Positions 1 to 9,707 of a stretch of 64,000 nt of DNA are shown here, in pieces. The DNA is taken from positions 62,001 to 126,000 of the forward strand of contig KV419396.1 of assembly GCA_001630475.1 (NCBI GenBank), written 5' to 3'. Both the position numbers and the translations under genes were made by a program. The DNA is from Sistotremastrum niveocremeum HHB9708. Its lineage: Eukaryota; Basidiomycota; Agaricomycetes; Sistotremastrales; Sistotremastraceae. The notes beneath the pieces are model-generated. The model worked only from the letters and a program-made list of their open reading frames with translations. It was not told where the DNA came from and did no database searches. How positions within the stretch are numbered: the first letter of the stretch is position 1; each line of letters starts with the position of its first letter.

Positions 1-12
1 TCGGCTAGGCAG

Positions 13-3000
13 ATGTGGACCCAATTAGAAGCCGTCTATGAGCGGACCGGCGATATTGGTCTCGCTATGACGCAACAAGAGCTATTTCGGGCTCAAGCCG
101 ACGACGGTGACGACATCCCGGAGCATTTATCTAAGTTAAGATCACTCCACGAGAAAATGGCGCTAATGGGCGCCGCTATCCCCGATGTTAACTTCGGCAA
201 TCTCATCATTATGTCATTACCCAAATCTTGGAAATCATTCGTCGACTCCTTACTCGGCTCCAGCGCCGGATCTTACAAAAAATCCTCCCACGAGCTAATC
301 GGCATCCTTAGCCGAGAAGCACAGCGCCGCAGTTCCGACGACGTTGCTATGAACGTCAAAGGGAATCGCGGAAAGCGCACAAGGACTCAGGGAAAGGATA
401 AGAAAGATCTAGAATGCTATAACTGTCACAAAATGGGTCATACAAGGGCAGATTGTCACGCCAAGGGTGGCGGAAAAGAAGGACAATGGCCGAACCGAGG
501 GAAATCTCGATCTAATCAGGCTACCGCGGACTCCGATCAATCATTATCAAATGTCGCCTACGCGGTCATAACGGACATTAACAATCTAGCGCTAAATCAC
601 TGGCTTCTAGATTCAGGCACGACCTCCCACATGACACCCGACAAAACCGGATTCTTCGACTACCGCCGGGTAACCGACACTGTTACCGTCTACAACGACA
701 GTGCGCTAAAGGTTATCGGCAAGGGATCGGTTAGAGTCAAATTCAAGATCGGAGATCGAGACGTCATTCATACCTTAATGAATGTCCTACATACGCCAGA
801 CGCACCGAATGGACTGATCTCAGTTGGCCGGTTAGACGCCAAGGGAATCAGTGTCCGTTTCGGGAATGGTCGAGTAGAATTGAAGAAGGGAAGCGAACTA
901 CTCGGCAAGGGAATCGCCGTCGGGAATATCTATCCCTTAGACGCCGAGACGATCCCTGCCGAGAGATCTCGCGCTAATTTAGCAGTGACGAAGAAGCCTT
1001 CGTGGGAAACGTGGCACCGACGTTTCGGGCACATAGCAGTCAGCGGGATAGAGAGATTGATGAGGGAAGGCCTTGTTCAAGGCCTAGAGGTTGATGAAAA
1101 CTCACCTAAGGACTTCGTATGTGGTGCCTGTAAACAGGCCGCAGCAACCAAATTCCCATTCCCCGCCGAAGCGACTACTCGATACACTAAACCGGGCGAG
1201 CGGACCTTCTCGGATGTCTGGACCGCCCCGATCAATTCAATCCGAAATGAAAAATATTACATTTCATTTACCGACGACGCTACCCGAAGATGTACTCCGA
1301 TGTTCATTAAGGAAAAGTCAGATTCCTTATCCAAGATCAAGGAGTACATAATGCTACTAGAACGCCGGTGGGAATTTAAACCGAAGATCATTCGCTTCGA
1401 TAACGGGAAGGAATTGATCAATCAGGAGAGCTATAAGTGGTTAGCCGAGAAGGGAATCGAGATCGAGGCGACAGCGCCTTATTCTCCTTCTCAAAATGGA
1501 ATAGCCGAAAGATTCAATCGCACGCTAGCCGAATTAGCGAGGGCGATGCTATTCCAAAAGAAGCTCCCGATGTATCTATGGTCCGAAGCCGTATCCCACG
1601 CCGCTTACCTTCGTAACCGAGCTGCCACGCGAGCGCTTAAAGGAAAAACGCCGCACGAAGCATGGACAGGACTCAAGCCCGATGTCTCCAAGTACAGAGA
1701 ATTCGGCGAAGAAGTCTATGTCAAAAGCGAAGTAACAGCTAATAAATTTCAAACAAAAGCAGAAAAAGCGAAGTTTGTGGGATATCTAGACGGACCGAAA
1801 GCTATACGCTACTGGATCCCAGGCACGCGACGCGTCGGAGTCTCGAGGAACTACTGGTTCATTAATGAAAATCAGGGACCGGTGATGCTAACGGAATTAC
1901 CGGTGGCACCGATCGAGGGAGGGAGTGAGGAGACCTCGAGCGATCGGGCCACGGCTAACACTACGGCTAAGGAAAGCACGCCGGAAATTACAAGTGACAA
2001 ATTGGAACCTAAATCTACCCCGGAATCTCAACCATCTCGATCACCGGACCCCATTCCTCCTCGCACTAATCCCATCCGAAGCTCCAGAACTCCAGTCGAT
2101 TACCGTGCCATGCACGAAGGACGACCTAGCCGATCCGGAACCCCAACCCAGGAACGCGCTAACTTAGCGCTATCGTTTGCGACATATACCGATGCCGCAG
2201 CCGAGGTTCTTCCGGAAAACTTAAAGCAGGCTAAAGAATCGTCGGAATGGCCGGATTGGGAAAAGGCTATAGGCGAGGAACTAAATCAATTGAAGGAAAT
2301 GGGCGTTTGGACCCTGAGCGATCTACCCAAAGATAGAAAGGCCGTCGGCAATAAGTGGGTTTTCCTCCGGAAATACGATGCCGACAAAAATATAAAATAT
2401 AAGGCCCGGCTAGTAGCTCAGGGATTCAGCCAGATTCCCGGAACCGATTTCACTTCCACTTTCTCCCCCGTCATCCGTCTTGACTCCCTCCGAATTCTAT
2501 TTGCCCTTGCTGCTATTCACGATTGGGAAATACAGCAAATGGATATTAAGGGCGCATATCTAAATGGAGAACTACAGGAGGAAATTTACATGAAGCAGCC
2601 AGACGGCTATTCGGACGGCACGGCTCGGGTCTGTAAATTAATTCGGACCCTGTACGGTCTTAAGCAGTCAGGGAGGGAGTGGAACCGGAAGCTCCACAAT
2701 ACGCTAAAAAGTCTGGGCTTCCGCCGGCTAGACTCGGAGTTTTGCGTCTACTACCGGAAATTAGAAGGGCGCCTCGGGATCATCGCGATATGGGTGGACG
2801 ATCTATTGATCTTCACTAATCTAGTCGCAGAATACAAAAGAATCAAAGAAGAAATAGGATCTAAGTTCGAAGTCAAAGATCTGGGAGACGCCAGACTTGC
2901 GATAGGACTTGAGATCGAGCGAGATCGGAAAAATCGAACTATATCGATCTCGCAGACGTCATATATCGATCGGATCCTAAAGAAGTATAACTTCACGGAG

Positions 3001-3795
3001 ATTAATCCGAAATCGACGCCTCTAGACCCGAATACGACTCTTATTGCCAAAAAGGGTCAAAGTTCGGCTACAACTGAATACGCTACGCTAATCGGATCTC
3101 TAATGTACGCTACCGTGGCTAGCCGACCGGATATTGCCTTCGCGGTCAATAAACTAGCCCAATTCACGGTTAACCCCCAACCGGAACACTGGAGCGCCGC
3201 CAAGCGAGTCTTCGCTTATCTCTCGGCTACGAGAGAGATTAAATTAACTTACGGAGGACTCGATGATCAGTGGAACTCAGAGTTTGCGGGATATTCAGAT
3301 GCGGACTGGGCAGGAGATCGAAGCGATAGGAAATCTACAACAGGATATGTATTTCTGATTGGTGGAGGAGCAGTTTCTTGGACAGCGAGAAAACAAACCG
3401 CTACCGCACTATCAACAACCGAAGCCGAATACATGGCCGCGTGCCAAGCAACTAAGCACGCCATGTGGCTCAGGAACTTCTTAGCGGAACTCGAGATGCC
3501 GCAATCCTCGGCATCAACCCTTTTCATCGATAACCGCTCGGCTAAACAGTTGGCCGAGAACCCCGAATTTCATTCCCGGACAAAGCATATCGATATCCAA
3601 TACCATTTCATTCGAGAGCAAGTCGAAAATAAAGTACTAACAATCGAACACGTACCATCTGCCGAAAACCCTGCAGATCTATTTACGAAAGCTCTCCCTA
3701 CGCTAAGCCATCAAGGCTTTACCCAGGATATCGGATTCACTTACCCGGAATTAAATTCATCTCCAGATTCGGACTCGGCTACGGACTCGGATTAA
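13..3795 (+). CDS. copia gag-pol polyprotein (fossil element, 5' end outside window)
   Basis: The frame encodes the copia polyprotein. Parts in order: gag tail with a CCHC zinc knuckle (CYNCHKMGHTRADC, about residues 134-147), aspartic protease (LLDSGTTSHM, about 200), GAG-pre-integrase with an HHCC zinc-binding region (about 330-380), integrase core (about 395-560), a low-complexity Ser/Pro/Thr linker, reverse transcriptase (about 750-1000, with a WVDD catalytic box) and RNase H (SDADWAGD through TTEAEYMA, about 1095-1140). The ATG at 13 is only the first methionine in view; the true gag start is probably upstream. The product would assemble virus-like particles and integrate cDNA copies. 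This is a mobile-element gene, not a host gene. Confidence 0.93.
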   Translation: MWTQLEAVYERTGDIGLAMTQQELFRAQADDGDDIPEHLSKLRSLHEKMALMGAAIPDVNFGNLIIMSLPKSWKSFVDSLLGSSAGSYKKSSHELIGILSREAQRRSSDDVAMNVKGNRGKRTRTQGKDKKDLECYNCHKMGHTRADCHAKGGGKEGQWPNRGKSRSNQATADSDQSLSNVAYAVITDINNLALNHWLLDSGTTSHMTPDKTGFFDYRRVTDTVTVYNDSALKVIGKGSVRVKFKIGDRDVIHTLMNVLHTPDAPNGLISVGRLDAKGISVRFGNGRVELKKGSELLGKGIAVGNIYPLDAETIPAERSRANLAVTKKPSWETWHRRFGHIAVSGIERLMREGLVQGLEVDENSPKDFVCGACKQAAATKFPFPAEATTRYTKPGERTFSDVWTAPINSIRNEKYYISFTDDATRRCTPMFIKEKSDSLSKIKEYIMLLERRWEFKPKIIRFDNGKELINQESYKWLAEKGIEIEATAPYSPSQNGIAERFNRTLAELARAMLFQKKLPMYLWSEAVSHAAYLRNRAATRALKGKTPHEAWTGLKPDVSKYREFGEEVYVKSEVTANKFQTKAEKAKFVGYLDGPKAIRYWIPGTRRVGVSRNYWFINENQGPVMLTELPVAPIEGGSEETSSDRATANTTAKESTPEITSDKLEPKSTPESQPSRSPDPIPPRTNPIRSSRTPVDYRAMHEGRPSRSGTPTQERANLALSFATYTDAAAEVLPENLKQAKESSEWPDWEKAIGEELNQLKEMGVWTLSDLPKDRKAVGNKWVFLRKYDADKNIKYKARLVAQGFSQIPGTDFTSTFSPVIRLDSLRILFALAAIHDWEIQQMDIKGAYLNGELQEEIYMKQPDGYSDGTARVCKLIRTLYGLKQSGREWNRKLHNTLKSLGFRRLDSEFCVYYRKLEGRLGIIAIWVDDLLIFTNLVAEYKRIKEEIGSKFEVKDLGDARLAIGLEIERDRKNRTISISQTSYIDRILKKYNFTEINPKSTPLDPNTTLIAKKGQSSATTEYATLIGSLMYATVASRPDIAFAVNKLAQFTVNPQPEHWSAAKRVFAYLSATREIKLTYGGLDDQWNSEFAGYSDADWAGDRSDRKSTTGYVFLIGGGAVSWTARKQTATALSTTEAEYMAACQATKHAMWLRNFLAELEMPQSSASTLFIDNRSAKQLAENPEFHSRTKHIDIQYHFIREQVENKVLTIEHVPSAENPADLFTKALPTLSHQGFTQDIGFTYPELNSSPDSDSATDSD

Positions 3796-3802
3796 GGGAG
3801 GG

Positions 3803-4039
3803 TGTTGTTATTATTAGTAATCATGCGTCCTTCTCCGAGTATCCCCGGGATTACCCCGAAGCTACGAGAACATCGTACTGACTCGAGCTATGCTCGTAGT
3901 CTCTCGCGGACAGTAGAATTAGAACAATATATTAGTCTAGAACGAATGTACAAGTAGTATATAAGGCCTCTGGTCGACCGCACTAATATACATCGTCTAT
4001 TCTCTACTTGTTTGCTTCTATTTGCGCTCATAATCGACA
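3803..4039 (+). repeat. probable 3' LTR of the copia element
   Basis: The repeat starts with TG directly after the purine tract AAGGGAGGG that ends the internal region. It contains a TATA-like TATATAAGG at about 3958, as expected of an LTR promoter. The right end at a CA near 4039 is tentative, because the matching 5' LTR is outside the window and the target-site duplication cannot be checked. Confidence 0.6.
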
Positions 4040-4574
4040 CTAGGTCGTATCCAAGTTCGAAGCAAGTAAGCCAGCAGGTGTAGCCAAGGGTGTAGCAAGC
4101 CCATCCATCCAAGTTGGACGATGTCAAATCCGATAACAGTCGCTTCGAGGTCGAATTTGGCGGCGAAATCGTCTGCATTGCGGACGGAGCATCTGCAAAT
4201 TGTCCTGGTCGGCGATGAGCATTTTCACTGAGAGTGCACAAGGTTGAGAAGAATCCAGAATGAAAGGATCATGAGTGTATGAACGTCGGAGTTGGGCTCT
4301 CCGAAAGGTCGACATACAGTACGTACTGAAGTCCATGACGTTGTTGCGCAGCTACATATTTGTCCATCTATATCTCAGCAATTTAATATCTTACATTGTT
4401 CACGATGCGGAAAATGACCAAGTCCTTCTCGAATACAAATGTACAAGTTCTCGATCCTACACCATGTGCTATGATGTCCGATTATCCAAAGTCCCAGCGT
4501 CCTAACGCTCATTGTCCATTGTTCAATAGCAATGAAAAATCCACGTCCATGCGACTGAAAAATATCCGGGCCCC
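4040..4574. other. gap between LTR and glyoxal oxidase stop; no gene seen
   Basis: The stretch holds only short open frames on both strands without recognisable domains or paired splice sites. It must include the 3' UTR of the glyoxal oxidase gene, which reads leftward. Confidence 0.5.
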
Positions 4575-6315
4575 TCAAGATGACACGGGAGGAGCGCCAC
4601 CGGTCCCGACGATTATCTGTGTCCCGGCTCCCCAAACACCACCGACGACCAGATAAATGTAACCTGGACCAGGTGGATAGATTCCGGCATTGGGAGGGCC
4701 CGTGATCTGGAGCGTGTTTCCAGAAAGTACGGTCGATAAATACACTAATCGACTCGTAGAATGAGTCGCGTGAGTTGCGAATCCTAGATCCATAAGGGCG
4801 ACTGGCAAAAATAAGTTTAGATGAGCTCGTACGCATGGAATAGAAATTTTACAGACCTTGGAGCGTCGATAGATCCAAACCGGCAGGAATGGACACCGTG
4901 ACGTTCACATTCTGTCCGAAGAGAATGTTCTTTGGCAATCCAGAAAGATTCGGTCTGATCAAATCGAAGAAAGGTGGGTTAAACCACTCGACGCGATACT
5001 CCGTAGCATATTTCCTCGTCTGAACATCCAAGTTCGGATTGCTCCCACTAATCATCACATTCCCCATCGGCGTAAAACTCGCAGTGGAATGATACAGCCT
5101 GGCAATAGTACTGGCGGGTAATCCAGTACTGTTGAACCTCGAGCCAGCAGGTGCGGAAGGATCGTAGATGACTGGAGTGAAGACTGGATTATCAGCGTTT
5201 GATTGTCCAATTTGATCAGGGACGTTTCCGTATCCTGCGACTCCTGTTGCACCTCCGTTTACGAACATGATCTGACCCGTTGGCAAGATGATAGAATCAG
5301 GCATGATTCTTGGCACGGGGAGCTGTTCGACGATCCACCCTCCCGCTATTCCTGCTTCGTCCAGAACCATGCGGACGCATTGGCTAGAGGCAGGCGTCTG
5401 AGATGACAAGGTAGATGGCAGGACTTGATCACTGGCGTTAGAACCACCACATATCAAGATTTCTGGCGTGTAATTCGGTGGCGTTAGAGGAAGAAGGACG
5501 CCTGTGCCTGTCATAGGATATGTGACTCTGACATTATTCGGGAACGGCGGAAAACGAGTTTCGGTGTTATTGGCGATATTGTAAATCATGGACTGATTGT
5601 TCGCCGCGATGAATACCGTTCCGTCCGGTAATGCGAAAGTCAGAGGGAAGAGATTCGCGCCAAGAGTATCTTGGAGAAATGGCGAGACGATGGGGATGCT
5701 GTTATTCTTCGGTGGGAAGAATTCGTAGCTTGGTTCGTTGGATCCTGCGGTGTTCAAGAATCCGCCTGCAGCTGTACCGCCAATGACCATAGCACTACCG
5801 TCCCAGATGCGGATAGCGCTAGGATACCATCTTGGCTTCACGAGCCTCACAGTAATGGGATCGTCAAACACTGTACATCCAGCACCAGCCGGATCTGTAC
5901 AAGGCTCGAAAATCCTCAATCCTTGAAAGCCATTCTGATCTTCATCCTCTGGTGAAACAACGCCGTTCCCTCCGACGTTTAACAATGTTCCGTTGGAGAG
6001 GAAGGTTCCGCCGGCGCAGAAACTGTTGGAGGTGAGATTTAGTGGGGTGACGACGTTGGTTTCGAGGTTGTAGAGAGCAGCCCAGGCTGAGTGATTTCCG
6101 ATTTGTAGAGGATTGTGTTCGACTTTGTCGAATATGATGGCAAGAGTCGGCGACACCACCGAAAGCTGCATCGCCGCTACTCCAGTCGTGCCATTCTGAA
6201 CCAGTGTCCACTGTGCGGGGATTTCGTGCGTGACTGCCGATGCTAATGGGATTAGAAAGAAGAAAGAAAGGAACCTGGACATCCAGAGAACGACGGTAAC
6301 TCGGGAGTGCCCCAT
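4575..6315 (-). CDS. glyoxal oxidase (copper radical oxidase, AA5_1)
   Basis: This secreted copper-radical oxidase oxidises small aldehydes such as glyoxal and methylglyoxal and releases H2O2, which feeds ligninolytic peroxidases. There are two exons; the intron at 4802-4856 (GTCTGT...CCAG) joins STLQ to VALMDLGFATHATH. The expected AA5 active-site residues are visible: Cys in NSFCAGGTF (thioether), Tyr in RWYPSAI, the Tyr-His pair in RLYHSTA, and the C-terminal copper His in ATHATHSTS. A hydrophobic signal peptide lies near the N-terminus; translation could start at Met1 or at the in-frame MSRFLSFFF eleven codons later. The N-terminal beta-propeller and C-terminal DUF1929 domain give about 560 residues, typical of the family, with many N-glycosylation sites. 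No WSC domains precede it, so this is the short form. A minus-strand TATAAT lies near 6480. Confidence 0.93.
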
Positions 6316-7627
6316 GTAAGTCAGCGGGATCAGGATAAGAAATAGACAGCCGGCGACCCAACGGATAGCCTATTTGAACAAGAAGACAACGACGACAGCC
6401 TGCTGTGTTGTAGCCTCGAGTTTAGACTGATCAACGAGGGAGCCGTCAATCGGCTAAAACTCGTTCGGTTTTGGGCCATTATAAGCACTCTTAAACGAGG
6501 AACGGGGTCAACTCGTGTCCGGCATTGTTCATCGATAGGGCAAGACGTCAGGCCTCGTCAGGATCGCCATGTGCCGATATTTCCCGAAAGGCCGCGACCT
6601 GTGATTTTTTGGTTCCACGCGACTAACCTAAAAGAGGTGGTGGTCAGGAACAGAGAGACAGATCGGGTCCGCCGCATTGAGTTTACCTGTGGAACAGAAG
6701 CAGAGCAAGGGCCAGACGCGAAGCTTGCCAATGACTCAAAACGCCGTGTCCTATTGAAAACTAAGCGCAATTAGAAGATGTAGAGCCAGGGATTTTGTCG
6801 GCATTACGTGGAGATGCGGTATTCTTGGTGTGAAGTCGTGAGTTCCCAAGCGTGTCTTCGATAAGGCACATGAACGTCTTGCAGAACTACACAGCCTCAG
6901 CGTTGTTTAGAGGCCTGAAAAAAGCCTTTAGCATCGTGTAGGCTCCATAAATAAATCGGGTTCATACCTTTAGCGGAAGGATGGAGCAGGGTCTTCTTTA
7001 TCCGGGGCTTCATCTTGTCTTTCCTCTTCAAAAATAACAAAAGGCGTGGTTAATTGGTTTAAACATGGATGCTGCTAGACGCACACGAAGAACGTGAAGC
7101 TGGGGCTGCGGTGAATTTCCCCATGCTGTAATGGGGCGACACGCAAGTGCAGCGCTCCGTTTGATCTACACGCTGCAACCCTTCATCAGAAAGTGATTAA
7201 GGAGAAGAGCCAGATTATGAAACAGCTGCCACGGGGACGCACGTTCGGACTGTGTTCTCACTCGAGTTCGGAGGCAAACAACGATGGACCAATAGTGACG
7301 GCATCGCAGGAACGTTGAACGGCGAATGAGACGCTTACAAGTTGTGTCATCGCCGACAACTTTAAAATGTTCAATTTTGCATTTGGCGACTCGGAGATCT
7401 TATGCCCTAATTGGGTGATTCAAAGTTAACCTTCAGATTGTTACACTGTTGTAGACCCAACTCTAATTGAGTTAGGTTTTGTTACTTCTGATTTGTACAC
7501 TGTGTTCAATTCTGTCCAGCGATGAATCGAATGACGCCAAAGGGAGCGGCGGATCGATCGACGAAGACTACGAATGACCGCATACAAGTTCAACGTTCAA
7601 CCATAATCGTTCTTGCACTCAACCACC
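6316..7627. other. 1.3 kb gap, no gene recognised
   Basis: This lies between two divergent genes, glyoxal oxidase and the SDR. Only short open frames occur, with no domain, LTR-like termini or tRNA signature that I can see. It must hold both promoters. Its size is large for this packed region, so a decayed insertion or non-coding RNA cannot be excluded. Confidence 0.5.
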
Positions 7628-8404
7628 ATGGTCAATCCATTCGTACTCGTCTCCCCAGCGTCGAGAGGCCTTTCGCTCGCTCTCACCCAGCAACTCCTTA
7701 AATCCACGAAATATCCCGTTTACGCCACTCATCGTTCAAAATCCGCCGACGAAGTCAAAGAACGCATACTAAAGCCCCTGGGCGACGTCGACGAAAAGCG
7801 CCTTCATCTCCTCACCCTCGATCTAAATCACGAAGACAGCATCCAGGACGCTGCCAAGGAGCTCTCCCAAAAGCTTCCAAAGGACTCGTTCCTCCACACC
7901 GCATTCTTAACAGGCGGCGTCCTCCATCCCGAAAAACAGCCTTCAGACCTTTCTCTCGAAGACATCACTTCCACATTCCACATTAACGTCATCTCCCATC
8001 TCCTCCAGATCAAACACTTTTCCCAATTCCTTCCTACCCAGCAGCATAAAAACGACCTCGAGGGTCCAGCCAAATGGGTCCATGTCACCGCGCGTGTCGG
8101 AAGCATCTCTGATAATGAGCGTGGAGGATGGTATTCCTATCGCTCTTCTAAAGCCGCATTAAATCAGGTTATCAAGACCTTCGATTTGCAGCTCAAGATG
8201 AAGAAGTCGCCTGCCATTTCAGTCGGGGTTCATCCCGGAACTGTTAAGACCGATTTGAGCAAAGGGTATTGGACCAGTACTCCCAAGGACAAATTGTTCG
8301 AGCCCGAGTATGCGGCGGAGTGTTTGGTGAATGTCGTGATGGGGTTGAAGGAAGAGCAGAGGGGGCGAGTTTGGGATTGGCAAGGGAAGGAGATACATCC
8401 ATGA
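7628..8404 (+). CDS. short-chain dehydrogenase/reductase (SDR), C-factor-like
   Basis: Single-exon gene of about 258 residues for an NAD(P)(H)-dependent Rossmann-fold oxidoreductase of the SDR superfamily; the substrate is unknown. The start is the ATG in ACCACCATGG (MVNPFVLV). The N-terminal nucleotide loop reads SPASRGLS in place of the usual TGxxxGIG. NVISHLL fits the structural strand after the cofactor site, and the catalytic Tyr-Lys pair is YRSSK in WYSYRSSKAALN. HPGTVKTDLSK matches the conserved PG motif after the active site. The overall pattern resembles the cytosolic C-factor/sniffer subgroup found across fungi. It sits alone on this strand, with the convergent uS11m gene downstream. 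Confidence 0.87.
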   Translation: MVNPFVLVSPASRGLSLALTQQLLKSTKYPVYATHRSKSADEVKERILKPLGDVDEKRLHLLTLDLNHEDSIQDAAKELSQKLPKDSFLHTAFLTGGVLHPEKQPSDLSLEDITSTFHINVISHLLQIKHFSQFLPTQQHKNDLEGPAKWVHVTARVGSISDNERGGWYSYRSSKAALNQVIKTFDLQLKMKKSPAISVGVHPGTVKTDLSKGYWTSTPKDKLFEPEYAAECLVNVVMGLKEEQRGRVWDWQGKEIHP

Positions 8405-8546
8405 GTAGTCGAGGGCGTAAAAGTATAAAATAATGCAGGTGAATGTAATATCAGCTGGACGACAAATGCGCATACATGCACGTCCAGAAAATGGAAACCT
8501 AATAAGAAATCAGCAAAGTAGACAGCCTAAGCATGAGGACTCACAA

Positions 8547-9203
8547 CTATAACCGTCTCGCCTTCTTCGCTCTCGTTCCTCCAATCTTTATGGGCGTTGT
8601 ATCCGTCAATCTCGTCACCAACTCCTTCACCAGCGCCCCATCACTCGTCAACAACGCTCTGAAAACCGCCTCTCGTCCCTGCCCAAACCCTTTGAACAGA
8701 ACATGCAAGCCCTCGATCTTCTCCTCGTTCCTAACCCTCTTCACCTCCTCAAAAATCTTCAACGCGCACGCATACCCCGCCTCATAACTCGACCTCTGCA
8801 CCTTCTTAAACCCCGCTCTTCCTCCCGACGTCCAGCTTATGACAGTCCCGCTCGGTCTGGTGAATGTGAGGATGGTATTGTTCCGCGAAGAGAAGACGCA
8901 GAGACGGTGGTCGTTTGTTGGATCTCTGTTCTTGGCTGTGTTTCCAATGCGTTCGAGGACGGCTGCGCCCATGACGGGTTGACGAACGGCAGGACGAGAT
9001 CCTTGAGGAGCTGCGGGTGGTCTATCCAGCTCATCGTATTCAGGAGTAGATGTAGAAGCTTCGGACTCGAGCGAGTCGTCGAATTCTGGGTCATCGAATT
9101 CGATGGGGTCATCGATTATGCTCCCGGGAGGATAGGTAGCTAGCCATCTAGATTGACGGCGTCGCGTTTGGAGACGTAGTGAGGCCGCAAATGCGCGTAG
9201 CAT
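8547..9203 (-). CDS. MRPS18: mitochondrial small ribosomal subunit protein uS11m
   Basis: Intronless gene for the mitochondrial counterpart of bacterial S11, which lines the decoding platform of the mitoribosome small subunit. The C-terminal half carries the S11 fold: a Gly-rich turn (TSGGRAGFKK), LHVLFKGFGQGREAVFRAL, and the diagnostic end TDTTPIKIGGTRAKKARRL. The N-terminus (MLRAFAASLRLQTRRRQSRW) is Arg-rich without acidic residues, a good mitochondrial targeting peptide, followed by an acidic linker of about 50 residues. I chose the ATG at 9203; the open frame extends further upstream but without an ATG. It is divergent from QCR9, with 87 bases between start codons, so the two mitochondrial genes probably share a promoter. 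Confidence 0.92.
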   Translation of the reverse strand: MLRAFAASLRLQTRRRQSRWLATYPPGSIIDDPIEFDDPEFDDSLESEASTSTPEYDELDRPPAAPQGSRPAVRQPVMGAAVLERIGNTAKNRDPTNDHRLCVFSSRNNTILTFTRPSGTVISWTSGGRAGFKKVQRSSYEAGYACALKIFEEVKRVRNEEKIEGLHVLFKGFGQGREAVFRALLTSDGALVKELVTRLTDTTPIKIGGTRAKKARRL

Positions 9204-9290
9204 TTTTCTGCTTTCGCTCTGCGAATTTCGAGCGGGATGTAGTACCAAACAAGCACAAATACGTTCTCTTCATCCTCGCTTTGAGCCGTC
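9204..9290. promoter_or_regulatory. probable shared divergent promoter of uS11m and QCR9
   Basis: Only 87 bases separate the start codons of two oppositely oriented genes for mitochondrial proteins. No clear TATA box is visible. Shared control is inferred from the spacing. Confidence 0.55.
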
Positions 9291-9635
9291 ATGGGTGTAA
9301 GGTTTCCTCTTTCATTTCGATGATCTATCATTGACATTATGGTATAGTTGGCAGACGCGTTCTACAACAGCATCGTTCGACGGAACAGTGAGCTTTGACC
9401 GGCGTCCCATGGGCACAGCAGCTGATCCATGGCAGGTATTTACGTCTCGTCCATCTTCGCCGGAGCATTCGCTTTCGGTGTCGGTCTTGACCTTGGTGTA
9501 TCCTCATTCTGGGACAGATGGAATCGCGGTGTACGTCCTCCTGCTCATATTTGTGTTGAACGGGAGTGTTGACATGTGGTACAGAGACAATGGAAAGATA
9601 TCAGAGCTAAATACAGCGAAGCTGCTTCTGAATAG
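9291..9635 (+). CDS. QCR9: cytochrome bc1 complex subunit 9
   Basis: Four tiny exons (9291-9296, 9348-9387, 9436-9530, 9585-9635) join into a protein of about 63 residues. Introns of 51, 48 and 54 bases have GTAAGG, GTGAGC and GTACGT donors and TAG/CAG acceptors, and every junction keeps frame. The product starts MGLADAFYNSIVRRNS and carries SIFAGAFAFGVGLD and NRGRQWKDIRAKYSEA. This aligns by eye with yeast Qcr9 (TIFAGAFVF..., NKGKLWKDVKA). The subunit is a single-span inner-membrane protein of respiratory complex III that contacts the Rieske protein and cytochrome c1. The length matches the family (about 55-66 residues). The gene is easily missed because no exon exceeds 95 bases. Confidence 0.9.
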
Positions 9636-9707
9636 ACTGTCCTATATCAATATCAAAATGGATACACTAGATTGACTCCGAATTCCACCGTCCATTCGAT
9701 CATTCAC

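Larger units (their letters stand above)
1..4039 (+). mobile_element. Ty1/copia LTR retrotransposon, 3' part
   Basis: This is the right-hand part of a Ty1/copia (Pseudoviridae-type) retrotransposon; its 5' LTR and the start of gag lie left of the window. The polyprotein frame is open from the window edge to 3795. The domain order gag, protease, integrase, reverse transcriptase, RNase H is diagnostic of the copia rather than the gypsy superfamily. A purine-rich tract at about 3793-3802 precedes the probable 3' LTR. The part in view looks whole, which suggests a fairly young copy, but age cannot be judged without the 5' LTR. It sits next to the 3' end of the glyoxal oxidase gene. Confidence 0.93.

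Noticed and set aside
4124-4836. Several open frames on both strands beside the LTR
   Set aside because: No domains or splice-linked neighbours; those over 4575-4808 are antisense or shifted frames of the glyoxal oxidase last exon.
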